64,000 bases of DNA from Micromonospora sp. BL4 (GCF_003667505.1 NZ_RCVJ01000149.1:1-64000), one strand, 5' to 3'; positions 27,686 through 36,814 are shown, counted from the first letter of the stretch. The notes: generated by a model not told the origin, from the sequence alone. Numbers and translations: made by a program.

Positions 27686-29125
27686 TCACCAGCTTGTGGG
27701 GAGGGGCATTCCCTCGGTGAAGCCGGCGGCGCTCTGCACGCCGACGATCGCTCGCTCGTGGAACTGCGTGAGGTCCCGGGCGCCGGCATAGGTGAAGGCG
27801 CTGCGCACCCCGGCGATGATCTCGTCGATCAGGTCCTCGACGCCGGGCCGGGCCGGATCCAGGTACATCCGCGCCGAGGAGATGCCCTCCTCGAACACCG
27901 CCTTGCGGGCCCGGTCGTACGGGCTGTCGTCGGCGGTACGGGCGCTGACCGCCCGCGCCGAAGCCATCCCGAAGCTCTCCTTGTACCGGCGACCGTCCGC
28001 GTCGGTGTACAGGTCGCCGGGGGACTCGTAGGTGCCGGCGAACCACGAACCGATCATCACGTTCGAGGCGCCGGCGGCGAGCGCGAGCGCCACGTCACGC
28101 GGGTGCCGCACGCCGCCGTCGGCCCACACGTGCCGACCGAGGTCGCGAGCCGCCGCCGCGCAGTCGAGCACGGCGGAGAACTGCGGACGGCCCACGCCGG
28201 TCATCATCCGGGTGGTGCACATCGCACCCGGGCCGACGCCGACCTTGATGATGTCGGCGCCCGCCTCGACCAGGTCGCGTACCCCTTCGGCGGTGACCAC
28301 GTTGCCGGCCGCCACCGGCACCCCCGGGTCGAGTTTGCGGACCGCCTGCAGCGCGGAGATCATCCGCGCCTGGTGGCCGTGCGCGGTGTCCACGACCAGC
28401 GTGTCCACCCCCGCCTCCAGCAGCGCGGCGGCCTTGCCCGTGACGTCCCCGTTGATCCCGACCGCCGCCGCGATGCGCAGCCGACCCCGGTCGTCCACCG
28501 CCGGCGTGTACAGCGTGGCCCGCAGCGCGCCCTGGCGGGTCAACACCCCGACCAGTCGGCCGTCGGCATCCACCACCGGGGCGAGTCGGCGCCGGCCCGC
28601 GGAGAGCCGGTCGAAACCGGTACGCGGGTCCGCGTCCGCCGGGACGGTGTGCAGCTCGGTGGACATCACGTGCCGCAACTGGGCGAACCGGTCCACGCCG
28701 ATGGTGTCCGCCTCGGTGACCACGCCCAGCGGACGGCCGGCCTCGTCCACCACGATGACCGCGCCGTGCGAGCGCTTCGGCAGCAGGTGGATGGCGTCGC
28801 CCACGGTCTCGGTCGGGCCCAGGGTGATCGGCGTGTCGTAGACCAGGTGCCGCTGCTTGACCCAGCCGACGACGTTCGCCACGACCTCGATCGGGATGTC
28901 CTGCGGGATCACCGCGATCGCGCCCCGCCGGGCCACCGTCTCGGCCATCCGCCGGCCGGCGACCGCGGTCATGTTCGACACCACCAGCGGGATGGTGGTG
29001 CCGGTGCCGTCGCCGGTGGAGAGGTCGACGTCGAGCCGGGAGCCGAGGTCGGAGCGGGCCGGCGCCATGAAGACGTCGGTGTAGGTCAGGTCGTGCGCGG
29101 GGACCGCGCCGTGAAGGAACTGCAC
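27686..29125 (-). CDS. guaB1: GuaB1 family IMP dehydrogenase-related protein (probable GMP reductase)
   Basis: The 479-residue protein has the IMPDH/GMPR barrel with a CBS pair (about residues 95-210) inserted. The catalytic loop is GVGPGAMCTTRMMTGVGRPQ, with phosphate-binding GGVRHPRDV, MIGSWFAG and a C-terminal flap SARTADDSPYDRA. Mycobacterial GuaB1 has been shown to reduce GMP to IMP, with nucleotide control through the CBS module. I therefore favour GMP reductase over IMP dehydrogenase. GTG start at 29125. It lies downstream of lysE on the same strand. Confidence 0.88.
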   Translation of the reverse strand: MQFLHGAVPAHDLTYTDVFMAPARSDLGSRLDVDLSTGDGTGTTIPLVVSNMTAVAGRRMAETVARRGAIAVIPQDIPIEVVANVVGWVKQRHLVYDTPITLGPTETVGDAIHLLPKRSHGAVIVVDEAGRPLGVVTEADTIGVDRFAQLRHVMSTELHTVPADADPRTGFDRLSAGRRRLAPVVDADGRLVGVLTRQGALRATLYTPAVDDRGRLRIAAAVGINGDVTGKAAALLEAGVDTLVVDTAHGHQARMISALQAVRKLDPGVPVAAGNVVTAEGVRDLVEAGADIIKVGVGPGAMCTTRMMTGVGRPQFSAVLDCAAAARDLGRHVWADGGVRHPRDVALALAAGASNVMIGSWFAGTYESPGDLYTDADGRRYKESFGMASARAVSARTADDSPYDRARKAVFEEGISSARMYLDPARPGVEDLIDEIIAGVRSAFTYAGARDLTQFHERAIVGVQSAAGFTEGMPLPTSW

Positions 29126-29217
29126 CCGGCCATCATTCCCGCTCGTGGCTCATCCAGCCGCCTGTGGTCATGGAAAACACTCCCGCCGCCGTCCTGCGCG
29201 AGCGGCGGCGCGCCCGA

Positions 29218-29814
29218 TCAGCCCAGCAGAAGCGCCACGGCGAGCCCGGCCATCACGACGGCGATGACCGCGTCCAGCACCCGCCAGGCGGTGGCACGGG
29301 CGAGCAGCGGCGCGAGGCGCTGCGCGCCGGCGCCGAGCGCGGTGAACCAGACCACGCTGGCCAGGGCGGCCCCGGCGCCGAAGACCCAGCGGTTCGGGTG
29401 CTGCTGTGCCACCCCGCCGAGGAGCAGCACCGTGTCCAGGTAGACGTGCGGGTTCAGGTAGGTGAAGGCGGCGCAGGCGAGCAGGGTGGCCCCGAGCGTG
29501 GCCGGCGGCCGCTCGGTGGGCAACAGGGCGCCGGGGCGCAGGGCGCGGCGGGCGGCGAGCGCCGCGTAGCAGAGCAGGAACGCCGCGCCGCCCCACCGGA
29601 TCGCCGTCAGCACGCCCGGCCGGCCCGTCACCAGCGTGCCGACCCCGGCGACGCCCGCCGTGATCAGCAGAGCGTCCGACACGGCGCAGGTGAGCACCAC
29701 GGGTACGACGTGTTCGCGGCGCAGGCCCTGACGCAGGACGAAGGCGTTCTGGGCGCCGATGGCGACGATCAGGGCGATGGAGATCGAGAAGCCGGCGAGA
29801 GCGGAGGTGAGCAC
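29218..29814 (-). CDS. LysE/ArgO family amino-acid exporter
   Basis: A 198-residue six-helix exporter: IALIVAIGAQNAFVLRQGLRREHVVPVVLTCAVSDALLITAGVAGVG is the LysE signature, and AFTYLNPHVYLDTVLLLGG carries the conserved NPHxYLD. It exports basic amino acids such as lysine or arginine. The start is GTG at 29814. It is divergent from a LysG/ArgP-type LysR regulator across a 69-bp gap, the usual lysE-lysG layout, so induction by intracellular lysine/arginine is expected. Confidence 0.92.
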   Translation of the reverse strand: MLTSALAGFSISIALIVAIGAQNAFVLRQGLRREHVVPVVLTCAVSDALLITAGVAGVGTLVTGRPGVLTAIRWGGAAFLLCYAALAARRALRPGALLPTERPPATLGATLLACAAFTYLNPHVYLDTVLLLGGVAQQHPNRWVFGAGAALASVVWFTALGAGAQRLAPLLARATAWRVLDAVIAVVMAGLAVALLLG

Positions 29815-29883
29815 GGATCGACGCTAGGTGCGCGGGCCAGCACCAGTCCAACTAAAGTTTCTCAAGCAACATAAGCTCTGCTG
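29815..29883. promoter_or_regulatory. lysE-lysG divergent promoter region
   Basis: This 69-bp region includes an AT-rich core (CTAAAGTTTCTCAAGC) that stands out from its surroundings and is a likely LysG-binding site. TAAGCT (29872-29877) ends 6 nt before the lysG ATG, which suggests a leaderless regulator mRNA. No perfect palindrome was found. Confidence 0.45.
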
Positions 29884-30777
29884 ATGGACGGTCTCGACTC
29901 GGCGCAGTTGCGGACGCTCGCCGCGGTGGTCGCGGAGGGCAGCTTCGAGGCGGCGGCGCGGCTGCTGCACGTCACGCCGTCGGCGGTGAGCCAGCGGATC
30001 AAGGCACTGGAGGAGACCGTCGGCCAGGTGCTGGTCCGCCGGACCCGACCGTGCGTGGCGACCGAGGCGGGACGGCCCCTGCTGCGCCTGGCCGGCCAGC
30101 TCACGCTGCTCGAACGGGAGGCGCTGGCCGATGCCCGCGGTCCGCTGTCCGGCGGCGGCCGCGTCCGGGTCGCCGTGGTGGTCAACGCGGACTCGCTGGC
30201 CACCTGGTTCCCCGCCGCCCTGGCGCGACTGCCGCAGCGGGCCGGGCTCTCCTTCGACCTGCGGCAGGACGACCAGGACCACACCGCCGAGCTGCTCCGG
30301 GACGGGTCGGTGACGGCGGCGGTGACCGCCCAGCGGGAGGCCGTGCAGGGCTGCCGGGTGCTGCGGCTCGGCGCCATGCGCTACCGCGCGTTGGCCACGC
30401 CGGAGTTCGCGGCGGCCCACTTCGCCGACGGGTTCAGCCCTTCCGCGCTGGCCGGGGCGCCGCTGGTCGTCTTCGACCGGAAGGACCGGGTGCAGCACCG
30501 CTTCATCCGGGCGGTGGCGGGCCGCCCGCTCGACCCGCCGGTGCACTACGTGCCGTCGGTGCCGGCCTTCAGCGAGGTGATCCGGCTCGGGCTGGGCTGG
30601 AGCCTGGTGCCGGAGCAGATCGCCGAGGCCGATCTGGCCGCCGGCCGCTGTGTCGACCTCGCGCCGGGCCGACACCTCGACGTCCCGCTCCACTGGCAGC
30701 ACTGGCGGCTGGAGTCGGACGTGTTGAACGCCCTGACCACCGCCGTCCGCGCGGTCGCCGCCGAGACCCTCCGCTGA
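29884..30777 (+). CDS. LysR family regulator LysG/ArgP
   Basis: A 297-residue LysR-type activator. The HTH is LRTLAAVVAEGSFEAAARLLHVTPSAVSQRIKALEETVGQVLVRR. The effector domain starts RVRVAVVVNADSLATWFPAAL, characteristic of ArgP/LysG (ArgP has a near-identical NADSLATW stretch). It should sense lysine or arginine and activate the divergent exporter. The ATG follows TAAGCT by 6 nt. Confidence 0.92.
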   Translation: MDGLDSAQLRTLAAVVAEGSFEAAARLLHVTPSAVSQRIKALEETVGQVLVRRTRPCVATEAGRPLLRLAGQLTLLEREALADARGPLSGGGRVRVAVVVNADSLATWFPAALARLPQRAGLSFDLRQDDQDHTAELLRDGSVTAAVTAQREAVQGCRVLRLGAMRYRALATPEFAAAHFADGFSPSALAGAPLVVFDRKDRVQHRFIRAVAGRPLDPPVHYVPSVPAFSEVIRLGLGWSLVPEQIAEADLAAGRCVDLAPGRHLDVPLHWQHWRLESDVLNALTTAVRAVAAETLR

Positions 30778-30855
30778 CCGCCTGAACCGCCCGCCCGCCC
30801 GGCGCGTCGCGCCGACCGCCCGCCGGAAGGATCCGTCAGGGGACCTCCGGACAGC

Positions 30856-32607
30856 TCAGGCGATGGTGCAGATCGCCGCGCCGGCGGTGATCACGGCACC
30901 CACCTCGGCGGTGAGGCCGCTGACCGTGCCGGCCTTGTGGGCGTGCAGCGGCTGCTCCATCTTCATCGCCTCCAGCACCACGACCAGGTCACCCTCGGCC
31001 ACGGTGTCGCCGTCCGCCACCGCGATCTTGACGATCGTGCCCTGCATCGGTGAGGTGAGCGTGTCGCCACCGACCGGTGCGCCGGCCTTGGCCCCGCCAC
31101 CGCGCCGGGTCGGCTTGCGGGAGGCGGGCGCTGCGGTGGTCGTACCCCCGCCGAAGCCGGCGGGGAGGCTGACCTCCAGCCGCTTGCCACCCACCTCGAC
31201 CACGACGGTGTCGCGCTCGGCCGGCGCCTCGGCGGCGCCGGCGGCGGCGGCGAACGGCGGCACGGTGTTGTGGAACTCCGTCTCGATCCACCGGGTGTGC
31301 ACGGTGAACGGCTCAGCGGTGAACGCCTCGTCCCGCACCACCAGCCGGTGGAACGGCAGCGCGGTGGCCATCCCGTCGATCACCATCTCGTCCAGCGCGC
31401 GGCGGGCCCGCTCCAGCGCCTCGGTACGCGTCTCACCGGAGATGATCACCTTGGCCAGCAGCGAGTCGAAGTTGCCGCCGATCACGTCGCCGGCAGAGAT
31501 GCCGGTGTCCACCCGGACACCGGGGCCGGTGGGCAGTCGCAGCGCGGTGACCGTGCCGGGGGCGGGCAGGAAGTTGCGGCCCGGGTCCTCGCCGTTGATC
31601 CGGAACTCGATCGAGTGCCCGCGCGGCGTCGGGTCCTCGGTGATGCGCAGCTTCTCGCCGTCGGCGATCCGGAACTGCTCGCGGACCAGGTCGATGCCGG
31701 CGGTCTCCTCGGTCACCGGGTGCTCGACCTGGAGCCGGGTGTTGACCTCCAGGAAGGAGATGGTGCCGTCCACGCCGACCAGGTACTCGACCGTGCCGGC
31801 GCCGTGGTAGCCGGCCTCACGGCAGATCGCCTTGGCGCTGTCGTGGATCTGTGCACGCTGGGCGTCGGTGAGGAACGGCGCGGGCGCCTCCTCGACCAGC
31901 TTCTGGTGCCGCCGCTGCAGGGAGCAGTCCCGGGTGCCGACCACGATCACGTTGCCGTGCTGGTCGGCGAGGACCTGCGCCTCGACGTGCCGGGGCTGGT
32001 CCAGGTAGCGCTCGACGAAGCACTCGCCCCGGCCGAACGCCGCGACCGCCTCCCGGGTGGCCGACTCGAACAGCTGGGGAATCTCCTCCATGGTCCGGGC
32101 CACCTTGAGACCACGCCCGCCGCCACCGAAGGCGGCCTTGATGGCGACCGGCAGCCCGTGGTCGACGGCGAACGCCATCACCTCGTCCGAGCTCTCCACC
32201 GGGTCCGGGGTGCCGGGGACCAGCGGCGCGCCGGCGCGCTGGGCGATGTGCCGCGCGGTGACCTTGTCACCCAGGTCGCGGATCGCCTGCGGGGTGGGGC
32301 CGATCCAGGTCAGCCCGGCGTCGATGACCGCCTGGGTGAAGTCGGCGTTCTCGGACAGGAAGCCGTAGCCGGGGTGCACGGCGTCGGCGCCGGCCCGGGC
32401 GGCCACGTCGAGCAGCTTGTCGATGCGCAGGTACGTCTCGGTCGCGCTGTCCCCGCCGAGCGCATACGCCTCGTCGGCGAGCGTGGCGTGCAGGGCGTCG
32501 CGGTCGGAGTCCGCGTACACCGCGACACTGTCCAGGCCGGCGTCGCGGCAGGCGCGGATCACCCGGACGGCAATCTCGCCGCGGTTGGCGATAAGTACCT
32601 TGCGCAC
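30856..32607 (-). CDS. accA3: Biotin-dependent acyl-CoA carboxylase alpha subunit (biotin carboxylase + BCCP)
   Basis: A 583-residue fusion. Residues 1-450 form the biotin carboxylase (ANRGEIAVRVIRACRD, HPGYGFLSENADF, ATP-loop GGGGRGLKVA, EVNTRLQVEHPVTEE). A Pro/Ala linker leads to the biotinyl domain with acceptor Lys549 in EAMKMEQP. It supplies carboxybiotin to beta subunits such as PccB at 47310 for acetyl- or propionyl-CoA carboxylation. Start GTG at 32607 with AGGAG upstream. A palindrome at 32678-32697 lies upstream of its promoter. AccE and the biotin ligase are also in the window. Confidence 0.94.
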   Translation of the reverse strand: MRKVLIANRGEIAVRVIRACRDAGLDSVAVYADSDRDALHATLADEAYALGGDSATETYLRIDKLLDVAARAGADAVHPGYGFLSENADFTQAVIDAGLTWIGPTPQAIRDLGDKVTARHIAQRAGAPLVPGTPDPVESSDEVMAFAVDHGLPVAIKAAFGGGGRGLKVARTMEEIPQLFESATREAVAAFGRGECFVERYLDQPRHVEAQVLADQHGNVIVVGTRDCSLQRRHQKLVEEAPAPFLTDAQRAQIHDSAKAICREAGYHGAGTVEYLVGVDGTISFLEVNTRLQVEHPVTEETAGIDLVREQFRIADGEKLRITEDPTPRGHSIEFRINGEDPGRNFLPAPGTVTALRLPTGPGVRVDTGISAGDVIGGNFDSLLAKVIISGETRTEALERARRALDEMVIDGMATALPFHRLVVRDEAFTAEPFTVHTRWIETEFHNTVPPFAAAAGAAEAPAERDTVVVEVGGKRLEVSLPAGFGGGTTTAAPASRKPTRRGGGAKAGAPVGGDTLTSPMQGTIVKIAVADGDTVAEGDLVVVLEAMKMEQPLHAHKAGTVSGLTAEVGAVITAGAAICTIA

Positions 32608-32677
32608 CTTCGTGGCTCCTCCCGGCAGGTTACTGACCGGGAGTGTATCGGCCGACCTGGTGACCCTAACGATCGCT

Positions 32678-32697
32678 CAGTGTGGGATGCCGCACTG
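32678..32697. promoter_or_regulatory. Imperfect 20-bp palindrome between accA3 and padR
   Basis: CAGTG and CACTG frame GGNATNCC in CAGTGTGGGATGCCGCACTG. It lies upstream of a TACACT box for accA3 and about 45 bp before padR. It resembles a TetR- or GntR-type operator and differs from the PadR boxes. The binding protein is unknown. Confidence 0.4.
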
Positions 32698-32712
32698 TCC
32701 CGCCACGGTTTA

Positions 32713-32724
32713 GTCAAACTTGGC
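32713..32724. promoter_or_regulatory. PadR-type box in front of padR
   Basis: GTCAAACTTGGC, an imperfect palindrome 15 bp before the padR GTG, shares its TCAA/TTG half sites with the perfect TCAACGTTGA at 33367-33376 before the ABC transporter. Autorepression is the simplest reading. Confidence 0.45.
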
Positions 32725-32739
32725 TATTACGCTTGTCGG

Positions 32740-33366
32740 GTGTCTTCGACTCGGATGATGATCCTCGGCCTGGTGCGGTGGATGCAGCCCGTGCACGGCT
32801 ACGACGTGCGCCGTGAGCTGCTGAGCTGGGGTGCCGACAAGTGGGCGAACGTGCAGCCCGGCTCGATCTACCACGCCCTGCGCAAGCTCACCGAGGAAGG
32901 CCTCATCAGAGCCGTTGCCACCGAGCAGGTCGGCGCCCGTCCGGCGCGTACGACGTACGAGGTGACGCCGGTGGGGGAGGACGAGTTCCAGACGTTGCTG
33001 CGCGGCTTCTGGTGGGGCCTGTCCGAGCCGCTGGACCCGTTCTCCGCGGCGTTCGGCTTCCTGCCGGCGCTGCCCCGCTCCGAGGCGGCGGCGGCGCTGC
33101 GGAACCGGGCCAACCTGCTGCGCGCCAACGTCGCCTCGATGCGGGCCTCGTTGGAGTCCGACTGGATCCGTAACAGCAAGCCGGTGCACGTCGGTTGGAT
33201 GTTCGAACTCTGGGTGGCGCGGGCGGAGGCGGAGTTGAGCTGGTGCGAGCAGGTCGCGGACCGGGTCGAGTCCGGTGTGTCGTACCTGCCTGCTGAACTG
33301 GAGAACGCCGAGGGCTGGTCGGCCTGGAGGGAGGGTGGAGCGCCACTCGACTCCGACGCGGAATAA
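32740..33366 (+). CDS. PadR family transcriptional regulator
   Basis: A 208-residue regulator. The winged HTH is MMILGLVRWMQPVHGYDVRRELLSWGADKWANVQPGSIYHALRKLTEEGLI, the PadR pattern. The helical C-terminal dimerisation region belongs to the larger, Vir-type PadR subfamily. GTG start at 32740. It stands directly upstream of a DrrAB-type drug transporter on the same strand, and similar palindromes precede both units, so it very likely represses the transporter and itself. Confidence 0.9.
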   Translation: MSSTRMMILGLVRWMQPVHGYDVRRELLSWGADKWANVQPGSIYHALRKLTEEGLIRAVATEQVGARPARTTYEVTPVGEDEFQTLLRGFWWGLSEPLDPFSAAFGFLPALPRSEAAAALRNRANLLRANVASMRASLESDWIRNSKPVHVGWMFELWVARAEAELSWCEQVADRVESGVSYLPAELENAEGWSAWREGGAPLDSDAE

Positions 33367-33402
33367 TCAACGTTGACCAAAAAAGCTATATCGCGTTAGC
33401 CT
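33367..33402 (+). promoter_or_regulatory. drrAB promoter with PadR operator
   Basis: The perfect palindrome TCAACGTTGA (33367-33376) overlaps a TTGACC -35 hexamer (33373-33378). TAGCCT (33397-33402) lies 18 bp further on. The A-rich spacer (AAAAAAGCTATAT) is unusual here. The overlap implies repression by steric exclusion. Confidence 0.55.
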
Positions 33403-33487
33403 GCTCGCGGCACAGCGGGGAGTGCGCCGTCCGGCGTCGTCCCCCTCGACGGCCGGCTGCCGCCGGCCCGGACGACCAGGAGCAGAG

Positions 33488-34447
33488 ATGATCGAGACCA
33501 GGGGGCTGCGGAAGTCGTTCCGCTCCCGCGCGGGTCGAGAGACGAAGACGGTGGACGCCGTGCGGGGCGTCAACCTTGAGGTCGCCGAGGGCGAGATCTT
33601 CGGCTTCCTCGGCCCGAACGGCGCCGGTAAGACCACCACGCTGCGGATGCTCGCCACGCTGATCGAGCCGGACGGGGGCGAGGCCACCATCGCCGGCGCC
33701 GACCTGCGCAAGGCTCCGGCCGAGGTGCGCCGCCGGATCGGCTACGTCCCGCAGGGCGGCAGCACCTGGGACGAGTCGACCGCCCGCGAGGAACTGGTGC
33801 TGCACGCCCGGATGTACGGCATCGGCAAGGCCGACGCGCAGCGGCGCGCCGCCCGCGCGCTGGACGCCTTCCAGCTCACCGAGTACGCCGACCGCAAGTG
33901 CAAGACCTACTCCGGCGGCCAGCGCCGACGGGTGGAGATCGCGCTCGGCATCATCCACGAGCCGAGAATCGTCTTCTTGGACGAGCCGACCACCGGCCTC
34001 GACCCGCAGAGCCGCGCGCACATGTGGGACGAGATCCGGCGGCTGCGCCGGGACGGGATGACCGTCTTCATCACCACGCACTACCTGGACGAGGCCGACG
34101 CGCTCTGCGACCGGATCGCGATCATGGACAACGGCGAGGTGGTGGCGGAGGGCACTCCGGCCGAGCTCAAGCGGGAGATCTCCGGCGACGTCGTGCTGGT
34201 CGGCCTCGACCTGGCCGTCACCCCGCAGGCCGCGCAGGCGCTCGACGGCGAGCCGTACGTCAACAAGTTGGAGACCGCCGACGAGGGCGGCCTGCGCCTC
34301 TACGTCGACGAGGGCGCCACCGCCATCCCGCAGGTGCTGCGCAGGCTCGACCAGGCCGGGCTGGACCTGCGCTCGATCGAGCTGCACCGGCCCAGCCTGG
34401 ACGACGTCTTCCTGACCAAGACCGGCCGCTCGCTGCGCGAGTCCTGA
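33488..34447 (+). CDS. DrrA-type ABC transporter ATP-binding protein
   Basis: A 320-residue ATPase: Walker A GPNGAGKTTT, Q-loop YVPQGG, signature YSGGQRRRVEIA, Walker B IVFLDEPTTGLD, and TTHYLDEAD. The C-terminal 90-residue extension (VYVDEGATAIPQVL type) is that of the DrrA/daunorubicin-resistance family. SD AGGAG supports ATG 33488. It powers export by the DrrB-like permease 18 bp downstream; a hydrophobic drug or lipid is the likely cargo. Confidence 0.92.
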   Translation: MIETRGLRKSFRSRAGRETKTVDAVRGVNLEVAEGEIFGFLGPNGAGKTTTLRMLATLIEPDGGEATIAGADLRKAPAEVRRRIGYVPQGGSTWDESTAREELVLHARMYGIGKADAQRRAARALDAFQLTEYADRKCKTYSGGQRRRVEIALGIIHEPRIVFLDEPTTGLDPQSRAHMWDEIRRLRRDGMTVFITTHYLDEADALCDRIAIMDNGEVVAEGTPAELKREISGDVVLVGLDLAVTPQAAQALDGEPYVNKLETADEGGLRLYVDEGATAIPQVLRRLDQAGLDLRSIELHRPSLDDVFLTKTGRSLRES

Positions 34448-34465
34448 CCATCCCGGAGACGACTC

Positions 34466-35221
34466 ATGAAATTCGCCCGTGACACGTGGCTGATCTTCCA
34501 GCGGCAGACCCAGCTCCTGCTGCGCAACCCGGTCTGGGTCTTCGTCGGCGTGTTCCAGCCGGTGATGTACCTGCTGCTCTTCGCCCCGCTGCTCAAGCCG
34601 GCGCTGAACGCGCCCACCCAGGCCGCCGCCTACAAGATCTTCGTACCCGGTCTGCTGGTGCTGCTGGCCATCTTCGGTGGCCTGTTCCAGGGCTTCGGCC
34701 TGATCGCCGAGCTCCGCGCGGGGGTCATCGAACGCTCCCGGGTCACCCCGATCAGCCGGCTCGCCCTGCTGCTCGGCCGCTCGCTGCGCGACGTGGTCTC
34801 GCTCATCGTGCAGGCGGTCATCATCACCCTGCTGGCGCTCCTGTTCGATCTGCGGGTGTTCATCGGGGACCTGCTGCTCGCGTACCTGATGCTGGCCCTG
34901 ATCGCGCTGATGACCTCGGCCGTCTCGTACGGCGTCGCGCTCAAGGTCAAGAGTGAGGACGCTCTGGCCCCGCTGATGAACACGGTGGCGCAGCCGGTGC
35001 TGCTGCTCTCCGGCATCCTGCTGCCGTTGACCTTCGCACCCGGCTGGTTGCAGGCCATCGCCGACTGGAACCCGTTCTCCTGGGCGGTCGACGGCACTCG
35101 GGCGCTGTTCGCCGGTGACCTCGGCAGCGACAAGGTCTGGCAGGGTCTGACCATCACCGCGGTGCTCGCCGCGGCGGGGGTCGTCTGGGCCGCACGCCAG
35201 TTCGCCCGCAGCGTCCGCTGA
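34466..35221 (+). CDS. DrrB-type ABC-2 permease
   Basis: A 251-residue ABC-2 permease with six membrane helices (VFQPVMYLLLFAPLL, LLVLLAIFGGLFQGFGL, VSLIVQAVIITLLALLF, AYLMLALIALMTSAVSYG, QPVLLLSGILLPLTF, ITAVLAAAGVVWAA). The conserved ERSRVTPISRLALLLGRSLRD loop and the FNPFSW-like WNPFSWAVDGTR motif are present. It pairs with the upstream ATPase. The PadR gene upstream suggests induction by a toxic ligand. Confidence 0.92.
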   Translation: MKFARDTWLIFQRQTQLLLRNPVWVFVGVFQPVMYLLLFAPLLKPALNAPTQAAAYKIFVPGLLVLLAIFGGLFQGFGLIAELRAGVIERSRVTPISRLALLLGRSLRDVVSLIVQAVIITLLALLFDLRVFIGDLLLAYLMLALIALMTSAVSYGVALKVKSEDALAPLMNTVAQPVLLLSGILLPLTFAPGWLQAIADWNPFSWAVDGTRALFAGDLGSDKVWQGLTITAVLAAAGVVWAARQFARSVR

Positions 35222-35262
35222 GGCTGGCTGACCGGGTTCCTACTTGATCAACACGAGTTCCT

Positions 35263-35303
35263 GGAAATCGGGGTGTCCTGTGTAGCGGGACACCCCGATT
35301 TCC
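35263..35303. terminator. 16-bp palindrome between convergent drrB and O-methyltransferase
   Basis: GGAAATCGGGGTGTCC (35263-35278) pairs perfectly with 35288-35303 around a 9-nt loop. It lies between two converging stop codons and is a strong candidate bidirectional terminator. There is no U-tract. The preceding TTGATCAACACGAGTTCC looks like part of a repeated intergenic element. Confidence 0.75.
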
Positions 35304-35318
35304 GTGGTTCAGCGGTTG

Positions 35319-35972
35319 TCAGCGCACCCGGGCGAGGGTCAGACCGTCGGCGACCGGCAGCATCACCGGGTCCACCCGCACGTCGGCCAGCACCTCGTCG
35401 TTGAAGGCGGCGATGGCCCGGTCGCCGGCGTCCTGCGGCGCGATCACCCGCCCGCCGCGCAACACGTTGTCGACGGCGATGACCCCACCGGGACGCATCC
35501 GGGGCACCAGCTCCGCCCAGTAGATCGGGTAACCGGTCTTGTCCGCGTCGATGAACGCGAAGTCCAGGTGCCGCTCGTGCGGCAGCTCGCGCAGCCGGTC
35601 CCCGGCCGGACCGATCCGCAGGTCGATCCGGTCCTGCACACCCGCGCGGGCCCAGTAGCGCCGGGCGATCCCGGTGAACTCCTCGGAGATGTCGAAGCAG
35701 GTCAGCCGCCCGCCCTCGGGCAACCCGCGGGCGATCGCCAGCGACGAGAGCCCGGTGAACGTGCCGACCTCGACGGCCTGCCGCGCGTCGAGCAGCCGGG
35801 TGAGGAAGGTCAGGAACGCGGCCTGTTCCGGAGCGACCTGCATCGTGGCGTGCTCCGGCAGCACCGACCGGGTCTCCTCGGCCAGGTCCCGGATGATCTC
35901 GTCCGGCGGGGCGCCGTGCGCGACCAGGTAGGCGTGCAGCTCGTCGGTGAGCGGGATCGATTTGGTGGTCAT
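35319..35972 (-). CDS. Class I SAM-dependent O-methyltransferase (caffeoyl-CoA OMT family)
   Basis: A 217-residue methyltransferase. SAM is bound by AVEVGTFTGLSSLAIA; metal and substrate residues lie in DFAFIDADKTGYPIYW and VIAVDNVLRGGRV. This is the cation-dependent catechol/caffeoyl-CoA O-methyltransferase fold seen in bacteria (e.g. Rv0187-like). Acceptor unknown. ATG at 35972 overlaps the upstream maf stop by 4 bp, so it is translated from the maf mRNA. Confidence 0.9.
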   Translation of the reverse strand: MTTKSIPLTDELHAYLVAHGAPPDEIIRDLAEETRSVLPEHATMQVAPEQAAFLTFLTRLLDARQAVEVGTFTGLSSLAIARGLPEGGRLTCFDISEEFTGIARRYWARAGVQDRIDLRIGPAGDRLRELPHERHLDFAFIDADKTGYPIYWAELVPRMRPGGVIAVDNVLRGGRVIAPQDAGDRAIAAFNDEVLADVRVDPVMLPVADGLTLARVR

Positions 35973-36637
35973 GACCGGACGTTACCGAGCGGCTCGACCG
36001 ACTGGCCGCCCGGCGCGACCTTCGTCCACAGATCCGTGATCCGCAGGTCCAGCTCGGCGAGGAGGCGGCGCAGCAGCGGCATCGACAGGCCGACCACCGT
36101 TCCCGGGTCACCCTCGATCCGCTCCACGAACGGCCCGCCCAACCCGTCGATGGTGAACGCGCCGGCCACCGCCAACGGCTCGCCACTGGCCACGTACGCG
36201 GCGATCTCGTCGTCACTGATGTCGGCGAAATGGACGGTGGTCGAGGCGACCGCCTCGGCACGCCGCCCCGCGACAACGTCGATCAGGCAATGCCCACTGT
36301 GCAGGACCCCGCTGCGCCCCCGCATCCGCAGCCAACGCCGGGTGGCGTCCGCCGAATCCGCCGGCTTGCCGAGGATCTCCCCGTCGAACCCGAGCACCGA
36401 GTCGCAGCCGATCACCAACGTCCGCTGGTCGGTCGCCGGGCTCAGCCGGGTCAGCACGGCCTGTGCCTTGAGCCGAGCCAGCTCCAGGCACAGCTCCTCG
36501 GCTCGATCGGTCACCACCAGAGACTCGTCCACCCCGCTGACCAGCACGTCCGGCTCGATGCCGGCGGCCTGGAGTAACTTGCGACGGGCAGGGCTCGCCG
36601 AGGCGAGCACGAGACGGAGCGGCAGGGAAGCAGACAC
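35969..36637 (-). CDS. maf: Maf family nucleotide pyrophosphatase
   Basis: A 222-residue house-cleaning pyrophosphatase: LASASPARRKLLQAAGI, SGVDES, GCDSVLGFDGEILGKP, AVAGAFTIDGLGGPFVERIEGDPGTVVGLSMPLL. These are the Maf/Ham1-fold motifs. Maf proteins hydrolyse non-canonical or pyrimidine NTPs. Start at GTG 36637, where homology begins. In mycobacteria maf follows accD5-accE5. Here it is separated from accE by the type VII cassette, and the order is otherwise kept. Confidence 0.92.
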   Translation of the reverse strand: MSASLPLRLVLASASPARRKLLQAAGIEPDVLVSGVDESLVVTDRAEELCLELARLKAQAVLTRLSPATDQRTLVIGCDSVLGFDGEILGKPADSADATRRWLRMRGRSGVLHSGHCLIDVVAGRRAEAVASTTVHFADISDDEIAAYVASGEPLAVAGAFTIDGLGGPFVERIEGDPGTVVGLSMPLLRRLLAELDLRITDLWTKVAPGGQSVEPLGNVRS

Positions 36638-36814
36638 CCGACCGACGTTACCGGCTGACCGTTCCCACCACGAACATCCGACCCGCACGCTCCCCGGGCG
36701 GCGCCTGGCGCTCAGCGGAGGTTGATCCACTCCACATCACCGACATCGCGCTATCCCACCCCCGCGGACACCCCCACATCGCCAAAACGGAGTCGATCAC
36801 GGGCCGTCGACCGG

